In this document: piece by piece, positions 28,919 through 38,053 of the stretch
Numbering within the stretch: position 1 is the stretch's first letter
How the letters are laid out: each line of letters starts with the position of its first letter
NCBI RefSeq assembly: GCF_023715345.1
Contig: NZ_JAMBNY010000002.1
Coordinates: forward strand, 62,001 to 126,000
DNA: 64,000 nucleotides
Source: Paenibacillus camelliae
Lineage (GTDB): Bacteria > Bacillota > Bacilli > Paenibacillales > Paenibacillaceae
Reading direction: 5' to 3'
Made by a program: the position numbers and the translations under genes
Notes under the pieces: model-generated
Told to the model about the DNA's origin: nothing
The model's input: only the letters and a program-made list of their open reading frames with translations
The model's database searches: none

Positions 28919-30844
28919 ATGGTAATCTTGAAGCGTATGTGGAGATCCATGCTGCTATGCTTGCTCGTTGCAGTCTTGCTGCCCGTTGGACATTTTACTG
29001 CAGATGCAGCAAGTATGACACAATATCGTGTCTATCAAAACGACAAGCCATTAAAGGAATTTGCTAGGGAAAGTCAAGCCATTGCCTATGCGAAGTATTA
29101 CAGCTACAGTCATGTAGAAAAAATTAGCAATCGCGAATGGGTGTGGCATAATCTTCCTAAGTATAAGGTGTACATAAACGGTGAGTCTTCATCGAAGCTT
29201 GAATATGCGACCTTAACTGAAGCAAAAAAGGCTGCTTCTTCTCATATTAATGCATATGTCCGTGACCTCGAAGGAATTGGCTGGGCTTATGAAAATTTTG
29301 CTAATTATGTGCTCTATCAAGGAGATAAAACATATGATCATTGGCAATTCTACAGCTTAGACGATGCTAAGAAGGAAGCAAAAAAGTGGACAAATGCGCA
29401 CATCATGAACGTAAACTCTAAGCAATGGGTGTGGGATAATTTAACTGCATCGATGATTAAGGAACAACGTGATGCTACAGCAAAATACAGCATCTACAAA
29501 GATGGTGAGCTGGCTGCTGGCAGCAAATCGTACGCATTTCTGAAGGATGCGATCGAAGCTGCAAATAAGCTTAGCAATAGTGAGGTAATCAACACAGCTA
29601 CGGGCAAATCAGTTCATCAAAATCTATTAAACTTTGAGGTGTACAGCCAAGGCAAGCTAGTTAAGCTTCATTCTACCCTTGATGCTGCTGTAAAAACAGC
29701 TAAAGGGCTGTATGCAGCCGAAGTGAAGCAAGATGACAAACTTCTTTGGAGCAGTGTTCATTATTTGTCTGTATATCAAGGTGAAAAGCTAATTAAAAGC
29801 TTCCACTCCATTAACGGAGCGCTCGCCTATGCGAAAAACTATAGTAACTCCTACATTATGAATCAAGACGGCCGCAAGCTATGGTCCTCCTCTAAAAATT
29901 TTGTTTTTATGGGTTGGAACGGCTCAAGCTCCGTAACTACAATTAAAAGTCACATTAGTAATACACAAGGCTTAGATATTGATTCACCAACCTGGTACTA
30001 CGTTGATAATGAAAACGGTGCTATGAATAGCAACGTTAGTGCAGCGCTAGTAAATGAGATGAAGGCTCAGGGCATCGATATTATTCCGCTCGTTCACAAT
30101 CAATTCGATAAAGAGCTTACAACAAAGTTTTTAGCGAATGAAAAGGCTCAGGACCGCTTTATCAAGGAATTGATAGACAGCCTTGTCTCAATTAAAGTCA
30201 AAGGTCTAAATCTTGACTTTGAAAACCTTGCTGCAAGCGACCGTAACCAATTTACAAGCTTTGTTCAGAAGCTAACGAAAGCGGCTCATGCAAAAAAACT
30301 AACCGTTTCCATTGATCTAATGCGTGGCGATGTTCGATGGAATCATCTCACAGCCTATGATTATGAAGAGCTCGGTAAAATTGTTGATACGGTCATTATG
30401 ATGGCCTACGATGAGCATTGGACTGGGTCAGATACGCCTGGATCTGTAGGCAGCATCGGCTGGGTTGAGGAAGGCATTAAGCAGTATTTAGAATATGGAA
30501 TACCTCGCAGCAAGCTAATTCTTGGAATACCGTTCTACTCTCGCGAGTGGCGCATTGACAGTAACGGCAAGCTCGTTGACAACCGTGCCATACTAATGAA
30601 GGATATCGATAGCGTTGTTTCGAGCAATAAAGCAACCCGTACCTATGATGAGAAGGCTGGCCAGTACAAATATACGTATACAAAAGATGGATATACGCAT
30701 GTGTTCTGGGCAGAAACAACGGAAAGTGTGCTTGCGCGTGTAAAGCTTGCTAAGGAGTATGATTTAGCCGGAGTTGCGGCATGGCGACTTGGCTATGAAG
30801 ATTCTTCCTTATGGGAAGCGATGCTTAAAGTGAAAGAGCAATAA
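28919..30844 (+). CDS. Secreted GH18-family glycoside hydrolase with six N-terminal repeats
   Basis: 641 residues. Signal peptide (res ~1-31) ends before SMTQYRVYQ. Six imperfect repeats of about 45-60 residues (res ~34-325) share a pattern of VYxxG, K.F, a helix with AxxxAK, and W.N/WSS at the end. The C-terminal GH18 barrel (res ~326-641) has the catalytic region GLNLDFENLA with Glu435 as acid, plus MMAYDEHWTGSDTPGSVG and the AAWRLGYED end. It resembles spore/cortex or cell-wall GH18 proteins (YaaH, YdhD), so the likely substrate is peptidoglycan or chitin-like glycan. The start is ATG 28919 or GTG 28916, with AAGGAG upstream. Confidence 0.88.
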   Translation: MVILKRMWRSMLLCLLVAVLLPVGHFTADAASMTQYRVYQNDKPLKEFARESQAIAYAKYYSYSHVEKISNREWVWHNLPKYKVYINGESSSKLEYATLTEAKKAASSHINAYVRDLEGIGWAYENFANYVLYQGDKTYDHWQFYSLDDAKKEAKKWTNAHIMNVNSKQWVWDNLTASMIKEQRDATAKYSIYKDGELAAGSKSYAFLKDAIEAANKLSNSEVINTATGKSVHQNLLNFEVYSQGKLVKLHSTLDAAVKTAKGLYAAEVKQDDKLLWSSVHYLSVYQGEKLIKSFHSINGALAYAKNYSNSYIMNQDGRKLWSSSKNFVFMGWNGSSSVTTIKSHISNTQGLDIDSPTWYYVDNENGAMNSNVSAALVNEMKAQGIDIIPLVHNQFDKELTTKFLANEKAQDRFIKELIDSLVSIKVKGLNLDFENLAASDRNQFTSFVQKLTKAAHAKKLTVSIDLMRGDVRWNHLTAYDYEELGKIVDTVIMMAYDEHWTGSDTPGSVGSIGWVEEGIKQYLEYGIPRSKLILGIPFYSREWRIDSNGKLVDNRAILMKDIDSVVSSNKATRTYDEKAGQYKYTYTKDGYTHVFWAETTESVLARVKLAKEYDLAGVAAWRLGYEDSSLWEAMLKVKEQ

Positions 30845-30908
30845 TTATTTAATTATTTATTTTGTATTGTGCACGACAAACATTGCACTAGTTTCTAACC
30901 TTATAACG

Positions 30909-30955
30909 CAAAAAGGGCGGGTAACGAGCTTAATAGCTCACTACTCGCCCTTTTT
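30909..30955. terminator. Bidirectional terminator after the GH18 gene
   Basis: AAAAAGGGCG at one end and CGCCCTTTTT at the other frame an inverted repeat that also includes GAGC/GCTC, giving a stem with A- and T-runs on both sides. Confidence 0.85.
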
Positions 30956-31028
30956 CAATAATCGGTTTAAATGCTATCAATTGGATAATGCTATTAAGCT
31001 TTAAACTCATCGAACAAGGAGTGTGAAC

Positions 31029-31244
31029 ATGAGAAAAGTAAAAATTACACGATTTGATAAGTTTATGCTTCTCACCGTTGCTTACGGAGGACTTGGATTA
31101 AGTTTGTACTCTCTCATTCGAAAAAGTACGTATTCAGATGATCTTCTTTCCTCTATGATCGGCATTATACTATCAATCTCGTTGGTACTTGCTGTGCATC
31201 ATGGATTGAAAAAACATCGAAGTAACAATGACGAAGTAGAGTGA
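31029..31244 (+). CDS. Small two-helix membrane protein, unknown
   Basis: 71 residues from ATG 31029 with AAGGAG 7 nt upstream. Two hydrophobic segments (FMLLTVAYGGLGLSLYSLI and SSMIGIILSISLVLAVHHGL) and a charged tail (KKHRSNNDEVE). No family recognised. Confidence 0.6.
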   Translation: MRKVKITRFDKFMLLTVAYGGLGLSLYSLIRKSTYSDDLLSSMIGIILSISLVLAVHHGLKKHRSNNDEVE

Positions 31245-31323
31245 ACAAAGTATTAAACAAAATATTGATTAAAAGCAGTGTACTCTCGAAAATCGACAGA
31301 CTTCAAGTAAAATTTAGCATCCT

Positions 31324-31509
31324 CTAGCCCACATTCTCTTGACTATCGAATATATCAAAAATTGCGTCAAGTCGATCTTCCAAGCCATCAAGCCTATCTA
31401 TAATTCCTTCAAAACGTTCGTCATCTTCCACCTTATTAAGCACTTCTGTTTTTACTGCTTGTAATTCAATCAATACTTGATTTAGCAGCTCGGCCATTTG
31501 CTCAGTCAC
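31324..31509 (-). CDS. Small acidic coiled-coil protein, unknown
   Basis: 61 residues, almost all predicted helix with heptad-like leucines (MAELLNQVLIELQAVKTEVL; DRLDGLEDRLDAIFDIF). GAGGAGGAATTTGAGGTGAC lies upstream as ribosome site. Role unknown; it lies ahead of, and may be cotranscribed with, nothing obvious. Confidence 0.55.
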   Translation of the reverse strand: MTEQMAELLNQVLIELQAVKTEVLNKVEDDERFEGIIDRLDGLEDRLDAIFDIFDSQENVG

Positions 31510-31560
31510 CTCAAATTCCTCCTCAGTAGTACCTTTATTTTCGAAAAAATGCTAATTAGT

Positions 31561-32091
31561 TCACTGCTGCTCGTAATGAGCAATTAACTTGTCTAACAGC
31601 TGCAGCTGCAGCTCATACTGCTTATAAAGATTTTGGAACAACAGCTCCACTACTCCATCTACGTTCATGAATTCTTGTTTTATTTTAATCCCTGCCTTCT
31701 GCTGCTCCAGCTCCCTGGTCAATTGCTCGCGCTGAAGCTGTAAGCAAGCGAGTACCTCCTCACGACCAAGCTCCTGTATAAAGCTTAGTGCTGTATACAG
31801 CTGACTTGGCAGTCGTATAGATGAGGCCTGCAATGCTTCGCGAAGCAGCTCGAGAAAATGCTCCTCTCCTTGCTTCGTTATTTTATATATCGCTTTTGAA
31901 CGATTCCCCGTCTGCTGTAGCGCATCAATCTCGACTAAGCTTTCGGATTCCATTTTTTTTAATGCGTGATAGATCGATCCTGGTAATATACCTGCCCAAG
32001 CATCTGTTTTGCTTTGAGATAATACTTGTTGAATCTCATATCCAGACATTGGCTTCATCCTAAGCAGTCCTAACACCATCAATCTAGCCAT
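31561..32091 (-). CDS. PadR family transcriptional regulator
   Basis: 176 residues. LMVLGLLRMKPMSGYEIQQV and the segment GSIYHALKKMESESLVE are the PadR winged helix; the long C-terminal helices (res ~100-176, Gln/Leu-rich) form the dimer domain of the PadR-s2 type. PadR proteins repress adjacent transporters and release on ligand binding. The ABC transporter genes lie upstream on the same strand, and both units are preceded by a shared TCAAT.TTGAGTATT sequence. GAGGTGATGAT precedes the ATG. Confidence 0.88.
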   Translation of the reverse strand: MARLMVLGLLRMKPMSGYEIQQVLSQSKTDAWAGILPGSIYHALKKMESESLVEIDALQQTGNRSKAIYKITKQGEEHFLELLREALQASSIRLPSQLYTALSFIQELGREEVLACLQLQREQLTRELEQQKAGIKIKQEFMNVDGVVELLFQNLYKQYELQLQLLDKLIAHYEQQ

Positions 32092-32107
32092 ATCATCACC
32101 TCAATAT

Positions 32108-32134
32108 CAAATATTCAATATTGAGTATTAGTGT
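32108..32134. promoter_or_regulatory. Putative PadR operator ahead of the regulator gene
   Basis: Contains TCAATATTGA, a perfect 10-bp palindrome (32115-32124), then GTATTA. The same motif with one change lies ahead of the ABC ATPase gene at 33,657-33,666. Occurs 17 nt or so upstream of the padR start. Confidence 0.55.
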
Positions 32135-32178
32135 AGCATAAAGTATTCTCGTTCGCCAGAATCTGGAGCTGCAACCTA

Positions 32179-32928
32179 TTATGCTGTACTTGATTTCAAC
32201 ATTAATTGATTCGTATCCCATCGGAACGTAATACTAGCGATCAGTATAGCAATCATGATATATAAGACAAGGACGATTAAGCTAAGTATAGATATGGAAC
32301 TACCAGCTGATTGCATCGTAGATATCAAATTCGTGTAATGCTCAAATGGTAGTAATTTACCTATAAATGCAACCCAAGCAGGCGCACCGTCCAACGAATA
32401 AAACGCACTACTCATGAAAATCATCGGCATTTGAAGCAAATTAGATAGCATATTAATTTGAGCTTCATTTCGCGCCGCATTGGCAATAACGAATCCGATG
32501 CTTGTAAAGCATATTGTCCCGATCATAATGATAAGCTGAGTAAGCCCGATGGACCATGCCGTTAACTTCATTCCAAAGCTTAGCATACCTATTAACCAAA
32601 TACTCCAGTTCATTGCGACACCAATCACTGTTCGGGCAACTATCATTACAGCAATAAATTGCATTAATGGCATAGGCGTTAGCATAAGCAGCTTGTATAC
32701 GCCTCTACTGCGCTGCCAATGAACCTGAAATGCAATACCCTGCATCCCCCAAAACACTGTACTTATTGCCGTAACGCCGCAAATAATGTGGAGCTGCTGC
32801 TCAGGGTTATCAAAAAATATAGCTAACCCAAACATAAGGACAATCGGCAGCAATAAAGAATAAAACAACGTAATTTTATCACGTAATGACGTAACGAGCA
32901 TCGATCGCATTTGTACTTTAAGCATAGC
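32179..32928 (-). CDS. ABC-2 type transporter permease
   Basis: 249 residues from ATG 32928, placed 8 nt after GGGAGG; an ATG two codons earlier is too close. Six hydrophobic segments, e.g. ITLFYSLLLPIVLMFGLAIF, LTQLIIMIGTICFTSIGFVI and the C-terminal SLIVLVLYIMIAILIASITF. The central block PMIFMSSAFYSLDGAPAWVA is typical of ABC-2 drug/lipid exporter permeases. Overlaps its ATPase gene by 11 nt. Probably exports a toxic compound sensed by PadR. Confidence 0.87.
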   Translation of the reverse strand, partial: AMLKVQMRSMLVTSLRDKITLFYSLLLPIVLMFGLAIFFDNPEQQLHIICGVTAISTVFWGMQGIAFQVHWQRSRGVYKLLMLTPMPLMQFIAVMIVARTVIGVAMNWSIWLIGMLSFGMKLTAWSIGLTQLIIMIGTICFTSIGFVIANAARNEAQINMLSNLLQMPMIFMSSAFYSLDGAPAWVAFIGKLLPFEHYTNLISTMQSAGSSISILSLIVLVLYIMIAILIASITFRWDTNQLMLKSSTA

Positions 32929-33625
32929 ATTCATCCTCCCTAGTCAATTTCATATACAGCTGTGTCAGGCTTGCTGCATCATACTTATTACAGAGCTCGG
33001 CAGGCTCACCTGCGGCAATGATTTTACCCTGATCGATGACCAGTACACGCGTTGCCAGCTGATGTACCTCATCCATATCATGAGATGTAAATACTATCGT
33101 TTTTCCTTGCTGCTGTAGCTCAAGCATAAGATTATGAATGTCCTGTCGATTACGTGGATCGAGAGCAGCTGTTGGCTCATCCAAAAAGAGAAGTGTAGGC
33201 TCATGAATGATCGCAACCGCAATTGCTAATCTCTTCTGCTGTCCTCCTGATAATTTTGCTGCCTCTGTATGGGCAGCATCATGAATTCCGCAAATCCTTA
33301 AGCATTTCATTGCCTCTTCCTTGGAAATTGATTTCTTATAAAAGGAGGCAAACAACAGCAAGTTTTCCATCGCACTCAGCCCCGGAAAAAAAGGAACGGC
33401 TTGAAGCTGAACGCCTATTTTCCCTTTATAAGCAGTATCCCAGTGCCATATCGTTCCTGAGCTCGGCTTTTGCAGACCAATAAGCATCTCCAGCATCGTT
33501 GATTTTCCGGCACCATTTGGACCAATAATCGCTATGATTTCATGTGCTTGAATCGATACATCGATATTGTTCAGAATCATTCGCTTGCCATACTGCTTAA
33601 CCAAGCCTTTAGCTTCAATGTACAT
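32918..33625 (-). CDS. ABC transporter ATP-binding protein
   Basis: 235 residues. Walker A GPNGAGKST, Q-loop region GVQLQAVPF, signature LSGGQQKR, Walker B LLFLDEP and switch His in FTSHDMDEV are all intact. It belongs to the drug/bacitracin-type exporters with an ABC-2 permease partner. AAAGGGTGATGAAGG precedes the ATG. Confidence 0.92.
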   Translation of the reverse strand: MYIEAKGLVKQYGKRMILNNIDVSIQAHEIIAIIGPNGAGKSTMLEMLIGLQKPSSGTIWHWDTAYKGKIGVQLQAVPFFPGLSAMENLLLFASFYKKSISKEEAMKCLRICGIHDAAHTEAAKLSGGQQKRLAIAVAIIHEPTLLFLDEPTAALDPRNRQDIHNLMLELQQQGKTIVFTSHDMDEVHQLATRVLVIDQGKIIAAGEPAELCNKYDAASLTQLYMKLTREDECYA

Positions 33626-33649
33626 CCTTCATCACCCTTTAGTCAATAT

Positions 33650-33678
33650 TAATTAGTCAATGTTGAGTATTTATGTTT
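33650..33678. promoter_or_regulatory. Putative PadR operator ahead of the ABC transporter operon
   Basis: AGTCAATGTTGAGTATTTATG repeats the motif found ahead of padR (TCAATRTTGAGTATT). A second near copy (AGTCAATATTAAT) lies 15 nt before it. The paired sites suggest one regulator controls both units. Confidence 0.55.
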
Positions 33679-33742
33679 AATTATACAATATCCGATGATT
33701 AACACTTTGTAAAGTAGATTTTATTAGTTATTTTCAGTCAGT

Positions 33743-33793
33743 AAAAAAAAGTAAGAAGACATGTGCAAGCTAATAAGCTTGCCTCATGCCTTC
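33743..33793 (-). terminator. Terminator after the YheCD-like gene
   Basis: Minus strand GCAAGCT-TATT-AGCTTGC, extended by CATG/CATG and GAAG/CTTC pairs, followed after TTAC by eight T residues. Confidence 0.85.
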
Positions 33794-33811
33794 TATCGTA
33801 CTACGTGATTT

Positions 33812-34942
33812 TTACAACAGGATGCTGTTCAATACCGTCCTCGTTTCCATTACTACTTTTTTTTCATCGACTAAGTGCTCTTTACTAGTATTTTCCTTCA
33901 TTGTTTTATTTAGAAATGCTGCATATTTTATCGGATTTGCAAAGGTTGCTTTCCACTTTTCCTCTTCCTTAGCATCTCGAAACGTAATGCGCAGGTCACG
34001 GAAATTCACTTCAATTAGCCATGGATGCTGTTGTTCATCGAGCGCAATATCTAAGCCGATATCGGCCACATGAGGAAGACTTTTATCCAGTGTCTCTGCA
34101 ATACGAATTCCTAGATTTGCGATTTCCTTCTCGATTTTAGCAGCATTCCATCCCCAAGTTTGAAAAATATCGGATGCTTTTAATGCCTTTCCGCGACAAT
34201 GAAGATTCGTCACAACTGCTCCTTTTTGAGCCATTCTACCGACTATACCCGTATATTGCCATTTACCATTTCCGTTTTTTTGCACAGAAACACGAAAATC
34301 TACCAATTTTCCTTCGTGAGACATTAATGAGATCCCCTGCTGTACAAGATAGTTTCTTCGTTCTCTCTTAATCATTTTAACAATTTGTTGGATAGTGACA
34401 TTTTTGCTCTTCGTTCGACCTAGCACGTTAATATCAGCAATGGGTCCCTTTGATGATTTTCTTATACGAATTACTCCCTGACCAACCGAAGCTGTGCTAG
34501 GCTTAAGAAATAAGCTATCATACTGCTTTAATAATTTCTTTACAGCGTCATAGGTGACTGAATGAGTATCTGGAAGATAACGAGTGAGCTCATTATTTTT
34601 AGATAAAATGCGGTGAATCTCCAATTTAGATACAACATTATATTCATTGATAACTAAGATTCCTAATTCCTTCAGTCGTTTTATAAGCTTCATAGAATAC
34701 TGACTAGAGGTTCTAGTTCGATTAATAATGACAGATGGGAGAGCTTTTTTTACTTGAATAGAATGAATACCATCCCAGCAGAGAACTGTTCTTTCTGACC
34801 AATTAATATCGTAAAGTGAAAAAAACACGATATTTTCTCCTGTTTTACGAGCTGCTTCTATATAAAATTCAGGCATCTCAAAGCTATGCCTTCCTTTCAT
34901 TAATTGCTGCAGCATTGGTCTAGAATATAAAATTCCAATCAT
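33812..34942 (-). CDS. YheC/YheD-family ATP-grasp protein (spore-coat associated)
   Basis: 376 residues. SLFLKPSTASVGQGVIRIRK (ATP-binding), QQGISLMSHEGKLVDFRVSV and the C-terminal HVADIGLDIALDEQQHPWLIEVN with Glu/Asn metal ligands are typical of the YheC/D ATP-grasp group. B. subtilis YheC/YheD are found in spores; the enzyme reaction is unknown. It is the last gene of the spore-coat polysaccharide operon. AGGAGGAAAATA precedes the ATG. Confidence 0.87.
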   Translation of the reverse strand: MIGILYSRPMLQQLMKGRHSFEMPEFYIEAARKTGENIVFFSLYDINWSERTVLCWDGIHSIQVKKALPSVIINRTRTSSQYSMKLIKRLKELGILVINEYNVVSKLEIHRILSKNNELTRYLPDTHSVTYDAVKKLLKQYDSLFLKPSTASVGQGVIRIRKSSKGPIADINVLGRTKSKNVTIQQIVKMIKRERRNYLVQQGISLMSHEGKLVDFRVSVQKNGNGKWQYTGIVGRMAQKGAVVTNLHCRGKALKASDIFQTWGWNAAKIEKEIANLGIRIAETLDKSLPHVADIGLDIALDEQQHPWLIEVNFRDLRITFRDAKEEEKWKATFANPIKYAAFLNKTMKENTSKEHLVDEKKVVMETRTVLNSILL

Positions 34943-34966
34943 TATTTTCCTCCTATGATTATCATT

Positions 34967-35911
34967 CTATTTATACAAGTCTGTTATATAGCTCCATTGC
35001 TGCGCCATTCCTTCTTTTAACGAAACAATAGGGTCATAATCTAACTCAGCTCGTGCTTTCGTAATATCTGCACGTGTCGTTAATGGATCACCAGGCTGCG
35101 CATCAATATAATCTATGATTAATTCTCTTCCAGCCAGTTGCTCGATTTCCCGAATAACCTCATTAATAGATGCCGTTTCCACACCGCCAATGTTAAAGAT
35201 CGTTCCATGCTTGCTATAATGCATAGCACTAATATTGGCCTTCACTACGTCACTTACAAAGGTGAAGTCACGTGTCTGTTCTCCGTCTCCATAAATCGTT
35301 AACGGTTGATTCAGTAGAGCCGCCTTCATAAAACGGTGAAATCCCATATCGGGTCGCTGTCTTGGTCCATACACAGTAAAATAACGTAATGCGGTAAATG
35401 GTATTCCATATTGTCTATAATAAAGAGAGCATAACTGCTCTCCAGCTAGCTTTGTTAACCCGTAGGGCGAGATTGGTTTAGTCGGTGATTGCTCAGAGCT
35501 TATAGGTCCACTATCTCCTCCATAGACGGAAGAGGATGAAGCATATACGAGTTTTTTCAGGTTTGGAGCTGACTTGCATGCTTCGAGAATTTTTTGTGTA
35601 AGCAAAATATTAGCCTGCACATAGTCACTGAAGGACGCTCCCCAGCTATTGCGCACACCTGCTATACCTGCTAAGTGAAAAACAGCTTCCGCTTCTCCGA
35701 TATAAGAATTCAAATCGACTTGCAGCAAATTAACATTTACGAAGCGATAGTTTGGATGGTCTAGTAGGTGCTTCACGTTCTCATTTTTGATTCTCTTTTC
35801 AGTGGTGTGATCCATATCATCGATACCAGTTACATCGTGTCCTTGGTCTAGCAGCGCATCACTTAAATGTGAGCCAATAAATCCTGCTGCCCCAGTAATT
35901 ACAATCTTCAT
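34967..35911 (-). CDS. NAD-dependent sugar-nucleotide epimerase (YtcB-type)
   Basis: 314 residues from ATG 35911. Rossmann motif GAAGFIGSH (res 7-15), catalytic Ser-rich region ASSSSVYG and Tyr/Lys in SPYGLTKLAGE. The VRNSW and YGDGEQTRDFTFV blocks match UDP-glucuronate/UDP-glucose 4-epimerases. AAAGGGGA lies before the ATG, which starts 1 nt after the dehydrogenase stop. With the neighbouring UDP-glucose dehydrogenase it would convert UDP-glucose to UDP-glucuronate and UDP-galacturonate for the coat polymer. Substrate is inferred. Confidence 0.9.
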   Translation of the reverse strand: MKIVITGAAGFIGSHLSDALLDQGHDVTGIDDMDHTTEKRIKNENVKHLLDHPNYRFVNVNLLQVDLNSYIGEAEAVFHLAGIAGVRNSWGASFSDYVQANILLTQKILEACKSAPNLKKLVYASSSSVYGGDSGPISSEQSPTKPISPYGLTKLAGEQLCSLYYRQYGIPFTALRYFTVYGPRQRPDMGFHRFMKAALLNQPLTIYGDGEQTRDFTFVSDVVKANISAMHYSKHGTIFNIGGVETASINEVIREIEQLAGRELIIDYIDAQPGDPLTTRADITKARAELDYDPIVSLKEGMAQQWSYITDLYK

Positions 35912-35912
35912 A

Positions 35913-37238
35913 TCAATTCCCCTTTGCAATACCTTCGTAATGCCAGCCTAAACTACGCATTTCATCTGGATTTAGATAGTTTCTTCCATCAAAGATTAAC
36001 GCTTCTTCTGTTCGGCTTAACCATTCATTCCAAGGATAATTGGAGAATATTGGCCATGGGGTAGTTAATAGGATAGCATGAACACCATTCGGGGCATTAT
36101 CTTTATCCGTTATCACATTTACCTTTTCTTTATCATGTTCAGGCAAAGCATTTTTCCACTGAATTTGTGCAGACGAAGATATCGTTGGATCTAATACTCT
36201 GACCTCATCCACTCCCTTATTAAGCAATTGCTCAACTAAACGAATACTTGGTGATTCTCGTTGATCATCAGTATCCTCCTTAAATGTAAGGCCAAGCACT
36301 AATACACGTTTACCTTTGAGCGAGAGCTTTGATTCAATTTTTTGTAAGAACCATTCAATTTGCGAATGATTGACCTGTTTGGCTTGCTCTAGTAGATTCA
36401 GCTGTATTCCATTTTGATGTGCAAAATACAATAGCTCATCGACGTCCTTCGGAAAGCATGAGCCACCATAACCTAGTCCAGCCTGTAAATGATGCGGTGA
36501 AATACGAGGATCCATCCCCATTCCTATCGCAACCTTCTCGATATCTGCACCGATTAGATCTGCTAGCCTAGCAACTTCATTAATGAATGAGATTTTAGTA
36601 GCTAAAAACCCATTGGAGGCATATTTGATCAGCTCTGCGGTTTCATAATTACATACAAAAAATTTCGTATTGAGTGGCGTATAGAGCTGTCTCACTTTCT
36701 CGATCGCCTCTTGATCCTCTCCGCCGATCACCGTTCGAGATGGGAATTGTGAATCATGAAGTGCTTTTCCTTCTCTTAAAAATTCAGGATTTGAGATGAC
36801 TTCGATGGAATGATTTTTCGTTTTGACCTTTTCAAGTAATTGCTGCTTCATCCATCGGTTCGTCCCTAACGGTACGGTGCTCTTCGTTACAACGATTTTA
36901 GGCTCATTGATTTGCTCAGCAATAACGTCCATTACTTGCTGTAAATAGGTTAAGTCTGCCTTACCGCTAGAGGTGGACGGTGTACCAACAGCTATCATTA
37001 AAATATTGCTTTTCGTAATAGCCACCGTACGATCAGCAGTAAAAGTAATTTGTTGTTTTTCAAGTAACTCTTGTAGCAATAGCTCCAAGCCCGGTTCTAC
37101 GAATGGTAGAATCCCTTTGTTTAGCTTTTCGACTTTTAAGCTATCAACATCGTATCCTATTACTTCATGACCGATACTAGCTAGAACAAGTGCAGTCGTC
37201 GTGCCCACATAGCCCGATCCGATTACTGTAATCCTCAA
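35913..37238 (-). CDS. UDP-glucose 6-dehydrogenase (YtcA/TuaD-type)
   Basis: 441 residues from TTG 37238, which overlaps the previous stop as TTGA and has AGGGG 9 nt upstream; an ATG 60 nt earlier has no ribosome site. NAD motif VIGSGYVGTTTALVLA, catalytic Cys in GYGGSCFPKDVDEL, and VLGLTFKEDTDDQRESPS are diagnostic. It oxidises UDP-glucose to UDP-glucuronate. B. subtilis ytcA-ytcB-ytcC, next to cotS, is the same arrangement. Confidence 0.93.
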   Translation of the reverse strand: MRITVIGSGYVGTTTALVLASIGHEVIGYDVDSLKVEKLNKGILPFVEPGLELLLQELLEKQQITFTADRTVAITKSNILMIAVGTPSTSSGKADLTYLQQVMDVIAEQINEPKIVVTKSTVPLGTNRWMKQQLLEKVKTKNHSIEVISNPEFLREGKALHDSQFPSRTVIGGEDQEAIEKVRQLYTPLNTKFFVCNYETAELIKYASNGFLATKISFINEVARLADLIGADIEKVAIGMGMDPRISPHHLQAGLGYGGSCFPKDVDELLYFAHQNGIQLNLLEQAKQVNHSQIEWFLQKIESKLSLKGKRVLVLGLTFKEDTDDQRESPSIRLVEQLLNKGVDEVRVLDPTISSSAQIQWKNALPEHDKEKVNVITDKDNAPNGVHAILLTTPWPIFSNYPWNEWLSRTEEALIFDGRNYLNPDEMRSLGWHYEGIAKGN

Positions 37239-38053
37239 TTTGTTTTTCCCCTTTCTTCTGTGCTCTCGTGTCGTTTTTTCATTCGTTTCGGTGTCCATGG
37301 CCGGACTTTACGACTTGCTTTTATCATAAAAATTGCTGATTTTCCAAAATCAATCGCAATTCGGTTTTGCTCCTCTGATAGCTTCTGCGCTAATATAACA
37401 GCATTAACACCAGCAGATATAAATACAATGTCGCACTCAACATCTTTCATTTTTGACATGACTTTTGATATTTCCTCATATCGATTAATCCGGATCAATT
37501 TTACGAATTGAATATCAAATGCTTCATAGTTTTTACTGACTAAGTTTTTAAATTCATTGGCCCACCGTGATATAACCACTACCTTTTTCCCTTTGAGCAT
37601 CTCCCAAAACTGTTGGTGCTCAACCATATGACGATTTACAAACGTATGACAAAGTCGATGAGGATGGATTCCGTACGCTTCAAAGCAACGATCTGTCAGT
37701 GGACGCAAATATTGTTCATCAGCCAATACTTCCTTGTCTTTATAGTGAGGAATACCGACGATATCCGCTTTTTTGATTGAAGCGATCAAGTCATCCCGAA
37801 GCTGAGTGTTCGGCAAGCGGACCCCTTTCCAGTTCGTGGTGCGAGATAATCTTCCCCAACGAGTAGATAATACTTTACGAATGGGCAGTACCTTTCGCTG
37901 ACTTAAGCAAATGTTCTCACCATCGCCAACACGAACGATAGACAGCGGAGTTTTATTCGTTAATGCGTTACGAACCACTTCGATAACTTCTAGCGTCGAT
38001 AGCGTTATCGTATCATTCTCTGTTGCGTCATCCTGCTGATTAGCCATATTCAT
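37235..38053 (-). CDS. GT-D-fold glycosyltransferase-like protein
   Basis: 272 residues from ATG 38053, overlapping the upstream stop as ATGA. SLSIVRVGDGENICLSQ (RxGDGE) near the N-terminus and the C-terminal VFISAGVNAVILAQKLSEEQ match the GT-D fold family linked to surface polysaccharide addition. Between them is a run of helices with conserved HTFVNRHMVEH. Likely acts on the spore-coat polymer. The C-terminus is highly basic. Confidence 0.7.
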   Translation of the reverse strand: MNMANQQDDATENDTITLSTLEVIEVVRNALTNKTPLSIVRVGDGENICLSQRKVLPIRKVLSTRWGRLSRTTNWKGVRLPNTQLRDDLIASIKKADIVGIPHYKDKEVLADEQYLRPLTDRCFEAYGIHPHRLCHTFVNRHMVEHQQFWEMLKGKKVVVISRWANEFKNLVSKNYEAFDIQFVKLIRINRYEEISKVMSKMKDVECDIVFISAGVNAVILAQKLSEEQNRIAIDFGKSAIFMIKASRKVRPWTPKRMKKRHESTEERGKTN

